Of a stretch of DNA of 64,000 nucleotides, positions 9,332 to 21,724 are shown one piece after another. The position numbers and the translations under genes are program-made. The notes under the pieces are model-generated. The model worked only from the letters and a program-made list of their open reading frames with translations, was not told the origin of the DNA and did not search any database. Every line of letters starts with the position of its first letter. Positions within the stretch are counted from its first letter, which is position 1. This stretch comes from Kingdonia uniflora. Taxonomy: Eukaryota; Streptophyta; Magnoliopsida; Ranunculales; Circaeasteraceae. The DNA lies in contig JACGCM010002202.1 in NCBI GenBank assembly GCA_014058105.1, forward strand, positions 62,001-126,000. The letters are read 5' to 3'.

Positions 9332-12177
9332 TCTACCTTTCTTTTAAACTCAGCAGACTTTAAGGTGAGACCACTTGTTGGCTAAACATCTTATACCCCT
9401 CATATTCATAGCAAATGGTTCATTTAGCTATAATATATAAACTTTATAGAACTTTAGGGATTAGAATACCCTAGTTGTTAGAATAAAGATCGTAACATCT
9501 AGTGGCTTTGAATAGATGTCTTGGCAAATACCCAATTAAAATGCACTTTAAGGTTAATATCACTATTTTACGAGGTAAAGTTGAGATTTGACGCTTAATA
9601 GAAACTCGTGAGTATAAAGTCATGAATAAGGTTCACTTGTAAGTAATGACTGTGAATTATATACTTCATCGCGTTATATACTATGAACTACAAATAATGA
9701 TTGGAAATCATGTACTTAAATATAATTTCATGAGTAATAGGATATGAATAAGATTCACCTACAAGTAATGATTGGGAATCACTAACCTGAATACTATAAA
9801 TTACCTTTTATGTAGGGAATGCTTATCAAGTACTACTACTGGTATTGATCTACATGCATAATAGATGTTGATGATACTCACAACATTGAGTACCTCCCAT
9901 ACTGTAACTTCATTTCAAGTACCAGTAAACTTGATCTCTATGGATACTGAAATCCATCTGCTATTGTAAAATCTAGAAATGACTATTGTTGAGAACAATG
10001 AGTCTCTAAATTATAAAGTAAGAGCTTTGCTTACACCCTCGCCTCCATATTCAGGAAGACCTGATATTGGATTACCCCATATTATCCTAGTATTGTATGA
10101 CTTTGGCATAATTTTTATTCGGCAGTGCAACTTCACTATAATGTCACGTGGAGAAATAGCTATGTTAAATAGATATATTGGGAATATTCTATTAAACTTT
10201 CTACTCTTCAAATATTGCACTTTCAAGATAATATTCGATAGATCACTGGACACGCAAGCCTGATTCAAGATTTCCTCATTTATGAACAAAACAATGAGCT
10301 ACTAGTTAGGAACCTCAAGCTTATGCCAACAAAGAGTAAGCATGTGTTAGGGTCGCACAATGTTGGGTCTACTAACAGGAGAAGTTGCGAACAGGGTCAC
10401 AACCGTGAAGTAACGAGAGGTGGTAGCAACGACAGGATCAAATTTCTAGCCATTAGTAACCTGGGGCAAGGGGAACAAGAAGTTCACCAATGGATCAAAG
10501 CTAAATAGGAAGAATTCGTAAATGGATACGAAATAATCAGGCACAGGATTGCAAGGCACCCTAGATGATTTAAAGAGATCAGCCTCAGACTTATCACGTG
10601 ATCATAGTTGGCACAAACCTCGACAAGACAAAGTCTGTGGCCATAGATTTCTCCCATGATACCAATACAACTTTTGATCAAGTTCTAATAATGAACATTA
10701 GTAAATTCCTAGTAGATGAATGATATCACATTGAGATCATTGCCTAGTAGTAACTTTACTTGTTGTATAGTAGTAGTTTTGCTTTATTAGTACTATCATT
10801 AACTGAGTTTGGAACTCTTTACTGGTTAGTTTAATAGAATGCTCGTGACATACACTGGTTCGGTATCCTATCTATGAGATTATTCTATGATTTTTTTTTT
10901 AATTTATTACTTGAAGTAGTTAAATTTCATGTATAATAGTTTATCTACTATATACAACTCGCCTATGGATCTATCTGCTAATTGAGCATTACCGATAATT
11001 TGGTGAGTTGCGACACATGTCTAAGAGACATTAGTATCACATACTCGATCCTATATTTCTTGTCTATGACCTTTTGCATTAGGGATGTCATGAATATCTT
11101 TGGCACGGTCGACATGATTGAGCGCATTGTGTGTATCATGCTATTACTCCCTAACGGTATAATACGGGGTATCTAGTCCACTTTATACACTAGTAAATCC
11201 AACCAAAATTTACTAAGTTTATAGGGATATACATGATAATGCTTATCACGTAAAGACTATTAGACCAAATGATATACAAGGTCATTTGCATTCTCTCAAT
11301 GTTTAAAGGTTAGAACACGCTATTTGAATGGTTTCCAATATACTCCTCCGGGCAAGGATAATGAGGAGGATTATCGGGAATACATCTCGAGTTTCTTTAA
11401 AATGAGAGTAGATCTAGAAAGTGTACGTGTAACGATTGCTTTTATGAAAATACTACTATTTCATCCTAGTATGACCAATGTGGAGTGAGATCTCTAGCCT
11501 TTGCTCCAAACTCATCCATGGAGACACATGTGGACCTGTCAATCCATATAGTGGTCCACTTGAGTATTTATGGTCATAATAGACGTATCTTGGAGATGGT
11601 TTTATGTTTGCCTATTATTTATAAACTAAGAATGCAACGTTAGCACGACTTCTCACTTAGATCATTTGATCGCAGGCTCAGTTCATGGATTAACCAATCA
11701 AGTCGAACGATGCAAATTGGCAGGGGCTTACGAGTTCGACTCATAAGCTTTTGATGATTATTTTACTGTAAAATAGGATAGATAATTAAGCATCTTGAGT
11801 ACCCCATACAATACCCAACTCGGGATTAACGAAGAACATAATTAAGCGATTTAGGATAATCGTTAGGTCACTATTATTACAATCACAGCTTCCGGCTAGT
11901 GTGTGGACTATGCATTTTTGTTCCTACAACACCAATTAGGCTTCACCCCATAACAAATCATCATATCTTTCCCAAAGCAACTAGTAACAGGGTCGGATCT
12001 CGGTGTCGCCCATCGACAAACATTTTGATGTTCCATACAAGTGCCAATTGTGCCACCACTATGTATGAAGATGGGAACCTCAACGTCGGTCTGATATTAT
12101 GTGGGTTATGATTCGTATCTTTAACTAGATATTTGAATCGTCACTGGCGAAGTATATATTGTAGGACATATTGTCAC
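9332..12177. other. 2.8 kb of AT-rich sequence without a recognisable gene
   Basis: Only short unrelated frames occur on both strands. A degenerate repeat is visible at 9604-9663 and 9726-9785 (sharing ATGAATAAG and AAGTAATGA) with a weaker copy between them. The stretch lies between the copia fragment and the CACTA end. It may be the decayed remainder of an LTR element, but I cannot show that. Confidence 0.3.
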
Positions 12178-12439
12178 CACTACAACAAAAGGGGTCTATT
12201 GCAACGGGCTCTTTTGCCACGCAAAGAATTTGTTGCAAAAAACTATCTTTTTACAATACCATTTGGCGTTGCTAAAGTTCATCCGTCTTAATTGAATTTT
12301 AAATTTGGAAAATACATATAGCGAAGCCATGTGTGTAGCAAAAGTGTTAACTTAAATTCTTTTTAAGATTAAATATCTATTGCCACCCTATTGGCGTGGC
12401 TAATGTACTATATATCTTATGTTGCCACGATAAGTTGGT

Positions 12440-12770
12440 GTTGCTTCTGGGTTTGGTTTCGGCGGGCTACAAATTTTTTGGCCGTCAAGACTTTTATTCC
12501 CTTTCCGCTCTCTCTCTCCATTCAAATTATATTCCCTTTCCTTTCCTCTCTTACTCTAAAATACCTCCAAATTTTGGGCGGGCTGCAAACCCTTTCCTCC
12601 GTCTCCAAACTCCTCGAAAACTCTTCTCTCCTCCTCAATCGCCACTTCTTCAATCCAAAACTCTTTTCTCCTCCAAACTCCTCGAAAACCCTTTCCTCAA
12701 TCGCCACTTTTTCTGAATTTAGTGAGGTGAGAATAATAGAAACGTAGTAATATTGAAGTTTCAACAACCC
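12440..12770 (+). promoter_or_regulatory. Pyrimidine-rich leader-like region near the CACTA 5' end
   Basis: A CT-rich stretch with repeated CTCCTCGAAAA and TCAATCGCCACTT phrases (about 12600-12710) ends in a purine-rich GTGAGGTGAG sequence near 12725. It resembles the 5' UTR and first donor site of the element's gene. This is inference from composition and position. Confidence 0.3.
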
Positions 12771-13699
12771 AATAAAAAAAAAAGGTACAACAAACTAAAA
12801 AGCTCTGTTTTTTTGTTCCCTGCTCTAGTTGAAATTGGTTTATTTGTTTGTTTTTTGTCTTAGATTGATTGTTTTAGCTTTAAAGTGAGATTTTTGGCGC
12901 TGCTCGAATTGGGGTTATTTGCTTCGATTTGGGGTACGTTTTCTGCAGTGGGTAAAATATCCTCTTTTGCTTTTGCTTTTGATTTTGGATAATTTGTTTT
13001 GATTTTTGATTTTTGATATAAAGTTTGAAGCTTTCGATTTCAATTTTAAGGAATTTTGGTGTGTATTCTATTTAAGTTTCAATCTTTCTATGTGAATAAT
13101 GTTATTGTTGTATGACCTTTGATATACTTGTGCCGGTAAGGGATGCTTACCTTTATTAATCTCATAATTGCCAATCACAAGAAGATTGAAGAATATGGTA
13201 TGTTGGTTTGTCAGAAATATAGAAAGATTCTATTACTTGAAGCCGGGCACCCCTTTTCTGTTCGATAAAGCTTATTAGTATGGCTACGACCACGATTGTA
13301 GAATGTCATTTGACTTCGATAAAGATTATTGTTGCATGACTTGGATAGAACCTCCATATTTACATTTTTCTTATCATGGATTCTTAGATTATTTTCGTCT
13401 TTAATCTTTCTAAGTAATATTATAGTTGTTTATATTTTGCTTTAGACATATCGTGAAGAGACAACCATTATTCAAGGGAAAATAGAAAATATGGGTGGAG
13501 ATCGACCTATTTCTTATATACTTTCTTAGCATCTTCTTTCTCAATGTGCTATAATGTAAAGATACTTTTATCTTCTTCTTTCTTTGCTAATCTTTAAGTA
13601 TCCCATCCCCATATTTTCTAATTAAGTAATGTTGATTTAACTAGTATAGGACAAAATAAAAAGATAGTTTTGCTCAATGTCGAATTAATGTATTCGCCT

Positions 13700-13785
13700 C
13701 TGATGAAATCCACTAAATATAGTTCTCATTAATAGCGTCAATCTGATGAAAGCCACTCAATATAGTTCTCATTAATAGCGTCAAA
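13700..13785. repeat. 43-bp tandem duplication inside the CACTA element
   Basis: Two copies (13700-13742 and 13743-13785) start CTGATGAAA and share TATAGTTCTCATTAATAGCG. They differ at a few positions. Nothing in them is coding. Confidence 0.8.
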
Positions 13786-14658
13786 CTGTAGCCTTTTAGA
13801 TTTAGGTGTGAATGTATAGACGAGTTCAAACGCGAGACAACATAAAGAAGGTAGGAAACGACTAACATTCTTGAAGTCTGTCTACAAATTAGAGTTTTTT
13901 GTACTTAGTTAAACAATCAAATATAATACTACTGCTATATCTTCAATTTTGTGTGCCTTTTGCAAATCAAGGAAATCTGATGAGGACAAAATATGAGAAA
14001 AACATTAGGCACTTCATCCTCAAAAGGCTGAAATGCACTTCTGGGTCTTTTCCTATGCTCGTTCTTTTCTTCCGGTCCATCAATATCACCAATGTTATCA
14101 TGATATTCCTGTAATTTCCGTTGAATATGAGCAAAAGATTTCATAATATGTAAATTTTCTCATGATTTTTTCATATGTAAATGCGCATCAGTTTACTATA
14201 AGATGTTTTTATACAGATTCTCGAGGTAAAAGACTCCATAATTGGTTCCTGAAAAGCAGTTAACTCTAGGGATCTCTGACAAAAAATAACAGATTTATAT
14301 CACGCCAAGCCAGGTACTTCACATTCCATAATCATAGTCTTTGCTTCTTGGTACTCTAGTTGTTATGTAGTTGTTCGTTTTATATCACAAGAATCACATA
14401 GTTTTGACTGTAGGTACTCTATAAGATGACATTGTATTTGAATTATAGAAGGTTGGTTAGTATATACACACACACGGCTTGTATTCGATCTGCTTTATTT
14501 ATTTGACAGTCTTGCTTGATCTATTCATTCATTATTTGCTTTATTTAGTTAGGAAGTGATAAGGCACAAATGAGAATGGCCTTTTGATTACATGCCATAA
14601 GTATTTCCTTGTAGTAACCCTAATTTTGATTCATGCTTTTATTCTTTGATTACTAGAA

Positions 14659-16671
14659 ATGGATAAGAGTTGGATGCAATTGCCGAATAGGTTTTGGCCA
14701 GACTATATAAAAGGAATTAGAGATTTTATTGAGATTGCTCGTGGTCATACAGATAGATCAGGCAGGACAAGGTGTCCATGCAAAGAGTGCAAAAATAGGA
14801 ATTACAAGCACATCGACGAGGTAAGCTATGATTTGTTACTGAATTGATAACTATCTTAGGTGTTATATAGTTTTTTTTCAATTGAGTATTGCATAAAGCT
14901 TGAAAGCATGCCATCTAGCTATAAGTGTATTAGTTTGTATAATCCATTTTGTTATTAAATCGATAGCTATCTTATGTGTTATATAGTTTTTTCAATTAAG
15001 TATTGCATAAAGCTTAAAAGCATGCCATCTAACTATATTCTACTTTAGTTTGTATAAGTGCTTTTTTTACATATAGATATGGCACCAGGTACAACAAGTT
15101 GACGTTTGTGGGCACAATCTACTTCACAACTTGCGGTTAATACATAAAATGATTCAAGTGTTGGTAAGATTGGACTTTGAAGTTTTCTTGTTTTTTGTTG
15201 GGTTTATTTACATAAGAAGACTAAAAATCTAATATTGTTTTATTTAAAAAAATGTTTTTGTTAATAGCTGCATGTAAGAGGAAAAGAGGGAAGGTTGTGA
15301 ATAACAAAGTTATTGATTACAAAGCTATTACTGGTTAGAAGCCTAGGATAAAGATTCACCCAAAATATGCAAGGCCAGTAGGGAGGTGGAGTTCTCAATT
15401 TGTCAGGGAAGTTGGGCTAGTCGCACGTCAATATGGGCCTCTTACGGGCCATGATTGGAGTAAAGTGGAAGATGATGTGAGAGGACCGTTACGTGACCGT
15501 ATTATGGTAATTAAGTTTTATATTGTAGTTGCATTGTATACTATATTGATTTCTTGTTAACTTTGTAATGCATTTCTTGTAGGATAAGTTTGATATCGAT
15601 ATGCACCTTCCACATGTGAAGTATGTTGTGGATAAAATATTAGGAGAGCGCTTAAGATATTTCAGGTGTATTCTTAACTCACACTATAGGAAATTTGAAA
15701 ATGACGGAGTGGCACGACGACACCCTTACGATGGCCTGGCACAAGAGAAATGGGATGCTTGCTGTGATTGATTTGGAAGAGAAGAATTCAAGGTAGTGAT
15801 ATACTTAACTAGTTAATAAATCATTTGTCTTTTGTGTGGTTTAACTTTGTTCTGTCGGTATAACTTTGAATATCATTATATCTGCTTACTAATAAATCAT
15901 TTGTTTTGCTTCTATTAAAATAGTTATGTTTGATTTGCTTATACTAACATTCATTTAAGTGCAGAAAATTAGTGAGCAAAATTCAAGTAATCGTCAAAAG
16001 CTCCCAACAAACCATTACGGTGGTTTAAAGCCATTCGTAAAATACTTTGAGGAATCTGTACGTACTATTTTTTATTTACATACTACGTTGGGTTGCTTTC
16101 CAACTATTTGATACCATTTCCATTGTTATATGTTTTCGAATGTTGAACAGTGTGACTCTGAGACTCAGCAACCTGTTGGAATGATCGAATTATATCGTCG
16201 AACCCACTTAAGTAGTAAGGGATGGACTAGTCTTGTTGCTGAAGAAAACTATGTGAGTAAATTAACTTGTGTCTCGCTTCTGCCAATGCAATTTAATTTG
16301 ATGTACTTATGCTGAATATAAACTCACAGGACCGAATACAACTACTTAAAGATGAGTCAGAAGCAGAGGGTGTTGTACCAAAGACAGAAGATGAAATTCT
16401 AAATATGGTATTGGGTGTACGATCTGCATATTCCAAAGGCCTTGGGCATGGGGTCCTTCCACAATCATCTAAAAGAGTGTCATCCATTCAATTAGAGGAG
16501 GAAATGCAAGGGAGGAGGGACGAAGAGGAATTTCAAAGGAGAAGGGCCGAGGAAGCTGAAAAGCATAATGAGGAGCTCACGGCTGAAATGGTGTCTTAAA
16601 GAAAAAAAATAGAGGAGATGGATGCTCGTCAAGAGAGGTTCGAGGCTTGGATGCTGCAATTCAATGCCTAA
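14659..16671 (+). pseudogene. CACTA TnpA-like gene (Transpos_assoc + Transposase_24), broken
   Basis: A six-exon model can be read: 14659-14820, about 15269-15506, 15593-15792, 15965-16057, 16151-16252 and 16330-16599 (stop), with GT-AG borders. Exon 1 is a transposase-associated domain (MDKSWMQLPNRFWPDYIKGI, then CPCKECKNRNYKHIDEV). Exons 2-5 match the plant En/Spm TNP1 family: WSSQFVREVGLVARQYGPLT, LPHVKYVVDKILGERLRYF, KISEQNSSNRQKL, MIELYRRTHLSSKGW. The last exon is a charged coiled coil. TnpA-type proteins bind the subterminal repeats and assist excision. In-frame stops in exon 2 (about 15337) and exon 3 (about 15772), plus a third after MVS at 16599, make this a pseudogene. Confidence 0.75.
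14832..15058. repeat. Intron-internal duplication of about 110 bp
   Basis: Copies at 14832-14942 and 14948-15058 share ATTGCATAAAGCTT and AAGCATGCCATCTA. They sit in intron 1 of the TnpA-like gene and differ by scattered substitutions and small gaps. Confidence 0.8.
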
Positions 16672-17086
16672 TCTTCATGGTATGTATGAATTGTGTTTAT
16701 TAAAATTGATTAGTTGCATGCACGTCTGATTATTTACTAGTCATTGGGATGGGTTATTTTACGGGATGTTATAGTTGATTAGTATAAATTAGTTTATTTG
16801 AGTGTGAAAGATTTGATCTTTTGGAGACTTGAGTGGTTTTAATGGCAGATTTCACCATCAAAATGGCCCAATATATACTTGAATTTATCTATGGCTTGTA
16901 GTGGTCTGTAAGTGTAGGTACATCATCTTGTAAACAACTTAGTGCTTGTAGTTGTTTTTACTAGAGAGATTGTTTTTCCTGTTTTCTCCTTGCTTACTTC
17001 AATTGGAGTTTGTGGAATATCTTCATATGGTTGTTGTGGGAGAGTAGCAGTAGCTACGCTTTGGTTTACCTTTCTCTTATTTCTTC

Positions 17087-17170
17087 TAGGTCAGTACATA
17101 AGAAACAGCGAGATTAGTCTAATCTCCCAATTTTGACAGAATTTTTTTGTAACAACCTGTTCTTTAGTGC
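17087..17170. repeat. 85-bp direct repeat, copy 1 (partner 17857-17946)
   Basis: This sequence, containing GAAACAGCGAGATTAGTCTA, recurs almost unchanged at 17857-17946. On the minus strand the partner copy is part of the LINE zinc-binding domain. This copy lies beyond the RNase H end, so part of the LINE was duplicated. Confidence 0.8.
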
Positions 17171-17946
17171 AAAGTCAGCTTCATGGTTCCCTTCTCTAAT
17201 GAAAGGAGACAAGAGAATCTCTTAGCCTTTACCTTCATGTGTTGAATCTGTCTATTCATCCAGATACACTCCCATGGGGGTTCACAATCTTGGTCTACAA
17301 TCATTTTTATATAGGCTGAATCAGTAATGATTTCATAGTTTTTAAGGCCCAAGCTTGTAGCATATTCCATCCCTTTGTTCTAAAAATACCTCCAATGGTT
17401 GCTCTTGAACTATTTATACATCCATCACAGTTTTCCACCACCAAATTTCTTAGGGAGGGCCTCAAAAAACCCATGTGATATATTAAGACTGCTTTATGAT
17501 TGGGGTTATACCCCAGTTTATGAGAGCATCTTTGTTTTTAGGAGAGTCAAAAAAATTATTGGTTGAATTGCAGCACTTGATGTTTACCTCATCGTTTACT
17601 AGGTGGTAGATCTTTGCTTATGTTCTCTTTATGTCTTGGAAATGTGTTCTGTTTCTCTCTTCCCATAAGTGATATTTAACAGCAGGCAGAGTAATTTTTA
17701 TAATCTTGAGAGTATCAGAATTTGAAATCTTCAGAGCCCATTCAATCTCTTCATTCCAGTCTTGAATTTGCCTGTTATACTCAAAGATTTAAAAACTTCA
17801 GACCATACTTTGTTTGAAAAAGAGCATGAAAAGAAGAGATGCCTTTTGTTTTCTTCTAGGTCAGTACATAAGAAACAGCGAGATTAGTCTAATCTCCCAA
17901 TTTCGGCATAATTTTTTTTTTTACAACCTGTTCTTTAATTAATGCA
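17160..17946 (-). pseudogene. LINE 3' fragment: zinc-binding and RNase H domains
   Basis: Read on the minus strand, 17946-17690 encodes a reverse-transcriptase zinc-binding segment (SRCFLCTDLEENKRHLFFSC, then SNKVWSEVF). After broken sequence, 17370-17164 gives part of an RNase H domain (MEYATSLGLKNYEIITDSAY, IKMIVDQDC). Stops and shifts occur throughout and the RT core is missing. It is nested in the CACTA element. Confidence 0.65.
17857..17946. repeat. 85-bp direct repeat, copy 2 (partner 17087-17170)
   Basis: This near-identical partner carries the LINE zinc-ligand motif CFLC in the minus frame. Differences between the two copies cluster in the A/T run. Confidence 0.8.
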
Positions 17947-18059
17947 AGCCAGAAAATGAAAGAGTGCCTAGGCACTGCATCCCCATCCTATATCAGTTTG
18001 TGTCATCCCCCTCTAGCATTTGGTTTTTAAAGCCCACCTATCTCTAAATCCACGAGTGT

Positions 18060-18600
18060 GTTCCAGATGGATAGGAAGGATCCTCGTCTTCTATTTTCTT
18101 TCTTGCTTGCACTAGTCTCGAAAGGATCCTCGTCTTCTATTAAAACTTGCATACGAAGAAAGAAAGCAATAGCTGCAGACCTCTTTTTTCTTTAGTTGGT
18201 ACATATGAGGAGGCTGGAAGCATAGAGCTACTTGAACTTCTTGCTCGGCATTCCGATTCTATCTACTGGTCTAAAGGAAGTGCTTGTGCAGACTTAGCAA
18301 CAAGCTCTAAAGGAAGTGCTCGTGCAGACTTAGCAAGGAGTGTGTTGAAGATAGTTTTTTAAGCCTAGCCCAACCGTAAGAGAGGCAGGATTACAATAAG
18401 TCGAAGCAAGACGAGAGTCAAGTGCAAACAGTTAGCAGAAGCAAAATTGGACAAGGCATCGAGGCCAACGCGATCCTCTTTTCTTTCTATTCTATGCAAT
18501 CTTAGTCAAACCAAAATCAGGTGGAATAAAGCACGAGTTTAAGTACAAGCAAGAGATCATTCCTCAAAAGACATCCCAGGAGTTTCTGGCAACACCACAT
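18060..18600. other. Possible mitochondrial-derived (NUMT-like) segment
   Basis: Base composition and short-word style change here to the GAAAG/AAGAAAG-rich, higher-GC texture of plant mitochondrial intergenic DNA. The segment contains two copies of AAGGATCCTCGTCTTCTATT (18075 and 18123) and a 30-bp repeat (18271-18300 and 18307-18336). No mitochondrial gene could be named, so this is a compositional call. Confidence 0.3.
18271..18336. repeat. 30-bp direct repeat
   Basis: Two copies starting CTAAAGGAAGTGCT and ending GACTTAGCAA are separated by 6 bp and differ at one base. Confidence 0.85.
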
Positions 18601-18704
18601 GCCTTGAGAGCACCTTTTTATGTTTATTTGTAGCTTTAGTCACTAGAATGCCATTGCAATTAAACTGTCTTTTTCAACCATTTTCTGATCAAAACAGAAT
18701 CTGC

Positions 18705-18897
18705 AGAAAGGCAGCAGCTTTGTTGCTTCCTTCTGCCCCCCATTTTGAAAAGGATAGAACATCCTTTAGGTTATGTTCTACCCCAACCATTTTCTGAACT
18801 GAAACTGTTTTTTTCATCCATTTTCTGAACTAAAACTGTTTTTTTCATCCATTTTTTCTGAACTGAAACCGTCTTTTTCATCCATTTTCTGAACTGA
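18705..18897. repeat. Long direct repeat, left copy (partner 20640-20822)
   Basis: This block begins GCAGCAGCTTTGTTGCTTCC and ends in four tandem copies of a unit of about 28-30 bp containing TTTTTCATCCATTTTCTGAA. The same block recurs at 20640-20822 with few changes. The pair brackets the opposite-strand gene fragment at 19650-20406. Confidence 0.85.
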
Positions 18898-19649
18898 ATG
18901 TCTGTAAGCAAGTTGCTACTGAATTGTGTTTCCGAGCCAGAGATGCAGAAGAGTACACACATAATATTTGGTTTTTCAACCCGTTCCCAATTAGAAAAGT
19001 TAACTCGCAAAAAGCAAGGTGACTGCAATCAATATTTCATGAAAATAAACAGTTTTCCCAGAAATATGGTTATGGAATGGAGATTCAAGGTGAAGTATGT
19101 TATGGAAATTAGTTTGGAGCGGTGCTTGGGAATTGTTCATCAGGAAGCAGAGGTCCAGAGATTTAATCCTCAACTCAAGCAAACCAACCAACCATCAGAA
19201 GAATCCTGCCTGAGCGAAGGTTAACAAGATTGCACATGCCAATAAATGAGTATTTCTCTCTAATTACCGTCTCAAGTCACCCTCGATAGTCTATAGTAAA
19301 AAAAAAATCTCCAAGGGAAGAATATATACCTCTTAAAGAGCTAATTCAAAGAAAATGAGATGATAACTTAAGAGAGCCATTATAATTTGCCGATAGAAAT
19401 TAGACATTCCATAAACAAGAAAAGGGAAAATGACAATTAGTAGAAAACTACACCAAAGTATCATTGTATGGCTTCTTAACTTAGATCAAACAAGTACGGC
19501 ATTGATTAATTATAGGAACAAACACCGCATATCATATGCCACGACAAAACATTACAAAGAATTAACCATGGCCTCGCACTTGTACATGCATTCTCAATAG
19601 TTGGATTCTATTCTTCTGGTCTGCTCCTTAAGGAAACTCACCATTCATC

Positions 19650-20406
19650 TTATTCACCATCACTATCAACATCGAGTTTACACTCCATGAGTATTTCTTC
19701 TATATCATTGTTGTCAGCCTCCTCCAACTGGTCGTAGTGATCGATATACTCCTCATCTGGGTATGTGAAAAACACCTCACAATCGCTCTAAAGGAAGGAA
19801 AGAAAAAGTAAACATATTGTTTCAAATTCCAAGTTCAAATAATTAAGGAGAGATAAAAACTAGAATAAGTGTGTACCAGATTTGATATTAAACTTTTAGG
19901 CTTTTCCCGTTCCACATCGGTGTACTCACCTGAATGATAAGATATTTTAGGAAACCACAATAATGTACACTATAACTGGAAGTATACAAGAATTGGTTAA
20001 AGCTGTAAGTTACTTACATCCATTCAAGGCTAGTTTTGCATTCTTAATCCGTTCATCAAGACGAAGGCGCATGGTATTATCTGTTGCCTTCTCAGTATCA
20101 ATCTTGTCGAGAAAGGACACCAAACAATCCCTAGCTCCCTTTTTCGGGTCAGCCATGCTCCGAATTCCATAATCTTTAAGGTCAACTTTATCATCCACCA
20201 GTTGTCCGTTATTGTAAAGGATTCTGTTTATATTCATGAGGTCATGTGTATACTGTTATTTAACTTTTTTGGATGCGAAGTTTCGAAATTCAGTCATAGC
20301 ATTACAGTAGATGAAATAAAACATTAGACCAGGGCTTTCAACACAAAGTTCCAACTCATTATCAATTGCTTTAAAAGTGTCAACCATGTGGGATATTTGG
20401 GTTCAG
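19650..20406 (-). pseudogene. Spliced gene fragment of unknown family captured inside the CACTA element
   Basis: At least three minus-strand exons join in one frame: about 20406-20018, 19929-19877 and 19787-19650. They have canonical GT-AG borders (donors GTAAGT and GTACAC) and a proper stop. The product reads MVDTFKAIDNELELCVESPG, FRNFASKKVK, then a stop at about 20250 followed in the same frame by NINRILYNNGQLVDDKVDLK, a basic stretch, and an acidic tail ending MECKLDVDSDGE. I do not recognise the family. The phrase LYNNGQLVDDKVDLKDYGI faintly recalls a ubiquitin-like fold, which is weak. The internal stop and the lack of a clear 5' exon argue for a captured, decayed fragment. The strand is opposite to the transposon gene. 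Confidence 0.5.
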
Positions 20407-20639
20407 AAGGAGGATACTGCTCAGACACATATTTCTGGCATCTCTTATTATTCTGGAGTTTTTTTATAAGGTTACTCTGTATTCAGGGGTAAACAACTTA
20501 TGTAAGGGGTACTTATATTTGAATTTTCCGAATATGCATAATTAGAGTAATATACTATATGCAGTTGCTACTTACCAAACTACGGAAGGGATTTGTAGAC
20601 AAAAATACCAAACCTCTACCATCCGTGGTTGCTACTTAT

Positions 20640-20822
20640 GGCAGCAGCTTTGTTGCTTCCTTCTGCCCCCCATTTTGGAAAGGATAGAACATCCTTTAGG
20701 TTATGTTCTACCCTAACCATTTTCTGAACTGAAACTGTCTTTTTCATCCATTTTTTTTGAACTGAAACCGTCTTTTTCATCCATTTTCTGAACTGAAAAT
20801 GTCTTTTTCATCCATTTTCTGG
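20640..20822. repeat. Long direct repeat, right copy (partner 18705-18897)
   Basis: This is the near-identical counterpart of the left copy, again ending in tandem units around TTTTTCATCCATTTT. It lies about 1.9 kb from the first copy. Confidence 0.85.
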
Positions 20823-21724
20823 ACACTCTGAACAATCAGGAAGGCAGATGTTCTGATGCTTCCTTTTGCTCCAAATTTAGCATGCTCTGAACATCCTTAT
20901 GTAATTTATTGTTGTATCAATGAGCTTCTAACATCCATAAAAGGCATGCATCAAAAAGGCCATCTTTCTCCCACATCCATTTTTTGATATGAGAATGCAG
21001 TTAGAGGTAGCCACAACTTCCCATATCATCAACTTTGTCTAAGTTCTAAGAGCATTATTGAGAGCCATATATCCAAGCCGAAGTAGACATCTGAGAAAGA
21101 ACCGAAATAGACATATGAGAAAAAACTCATTTATTGAGAGAACCTAGAAAATTGGAAAATAATTTACTACATTTTCTCCACAGGATTTATACTATATTCA
21201 GTTGAATTATTTCAAGTTAGACTATGAGCAGGATGTAGTGCTATATTACGTTCATATATGACAGGCTTGGTATAAATATTTTCATGTGCATTTTAGGGAA
21301 TCACAAGTTGTAACTTTTTTCAAGTTTATTTCATGCTTTCGACTATGGGCAGGATATATGTAGTTGTATACTAGGTCCATATATGACAGGCTTGGTAAAA
21401 ATATTTTCATGTGCATTGCTTACTTTAGTGCATTTTAACTTTATTAACGTTTGGATAAGTTTACTTATGTGTTTTTTTCAATTCATTGTACCAGATTGGT
21501 TGCTGGTGGATGATTGAAGAAAATTTGGGTGGATGACAGTGAATTATGCTAGAATGTCTATTACATGGCTGTAATTTTTTTTGGATGCTTCGAACACTTT
21601 TGAAGTGGATTATCTTAGTTAATGAAAGATATTTTGTTATAAATGATTGTGAATTCATTTGAGGTTAATGTGATTATAGAAATTGTAATGTGCAAAATTT
21701 AGCAAAAAAATGTGTAAAATAGGA

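Noticed and set aside
18898..19224. 108-codon plus-strand frame
   Set aside because: No family resemblance; it starts inside a tandem repeat and its other strand is also partly open.
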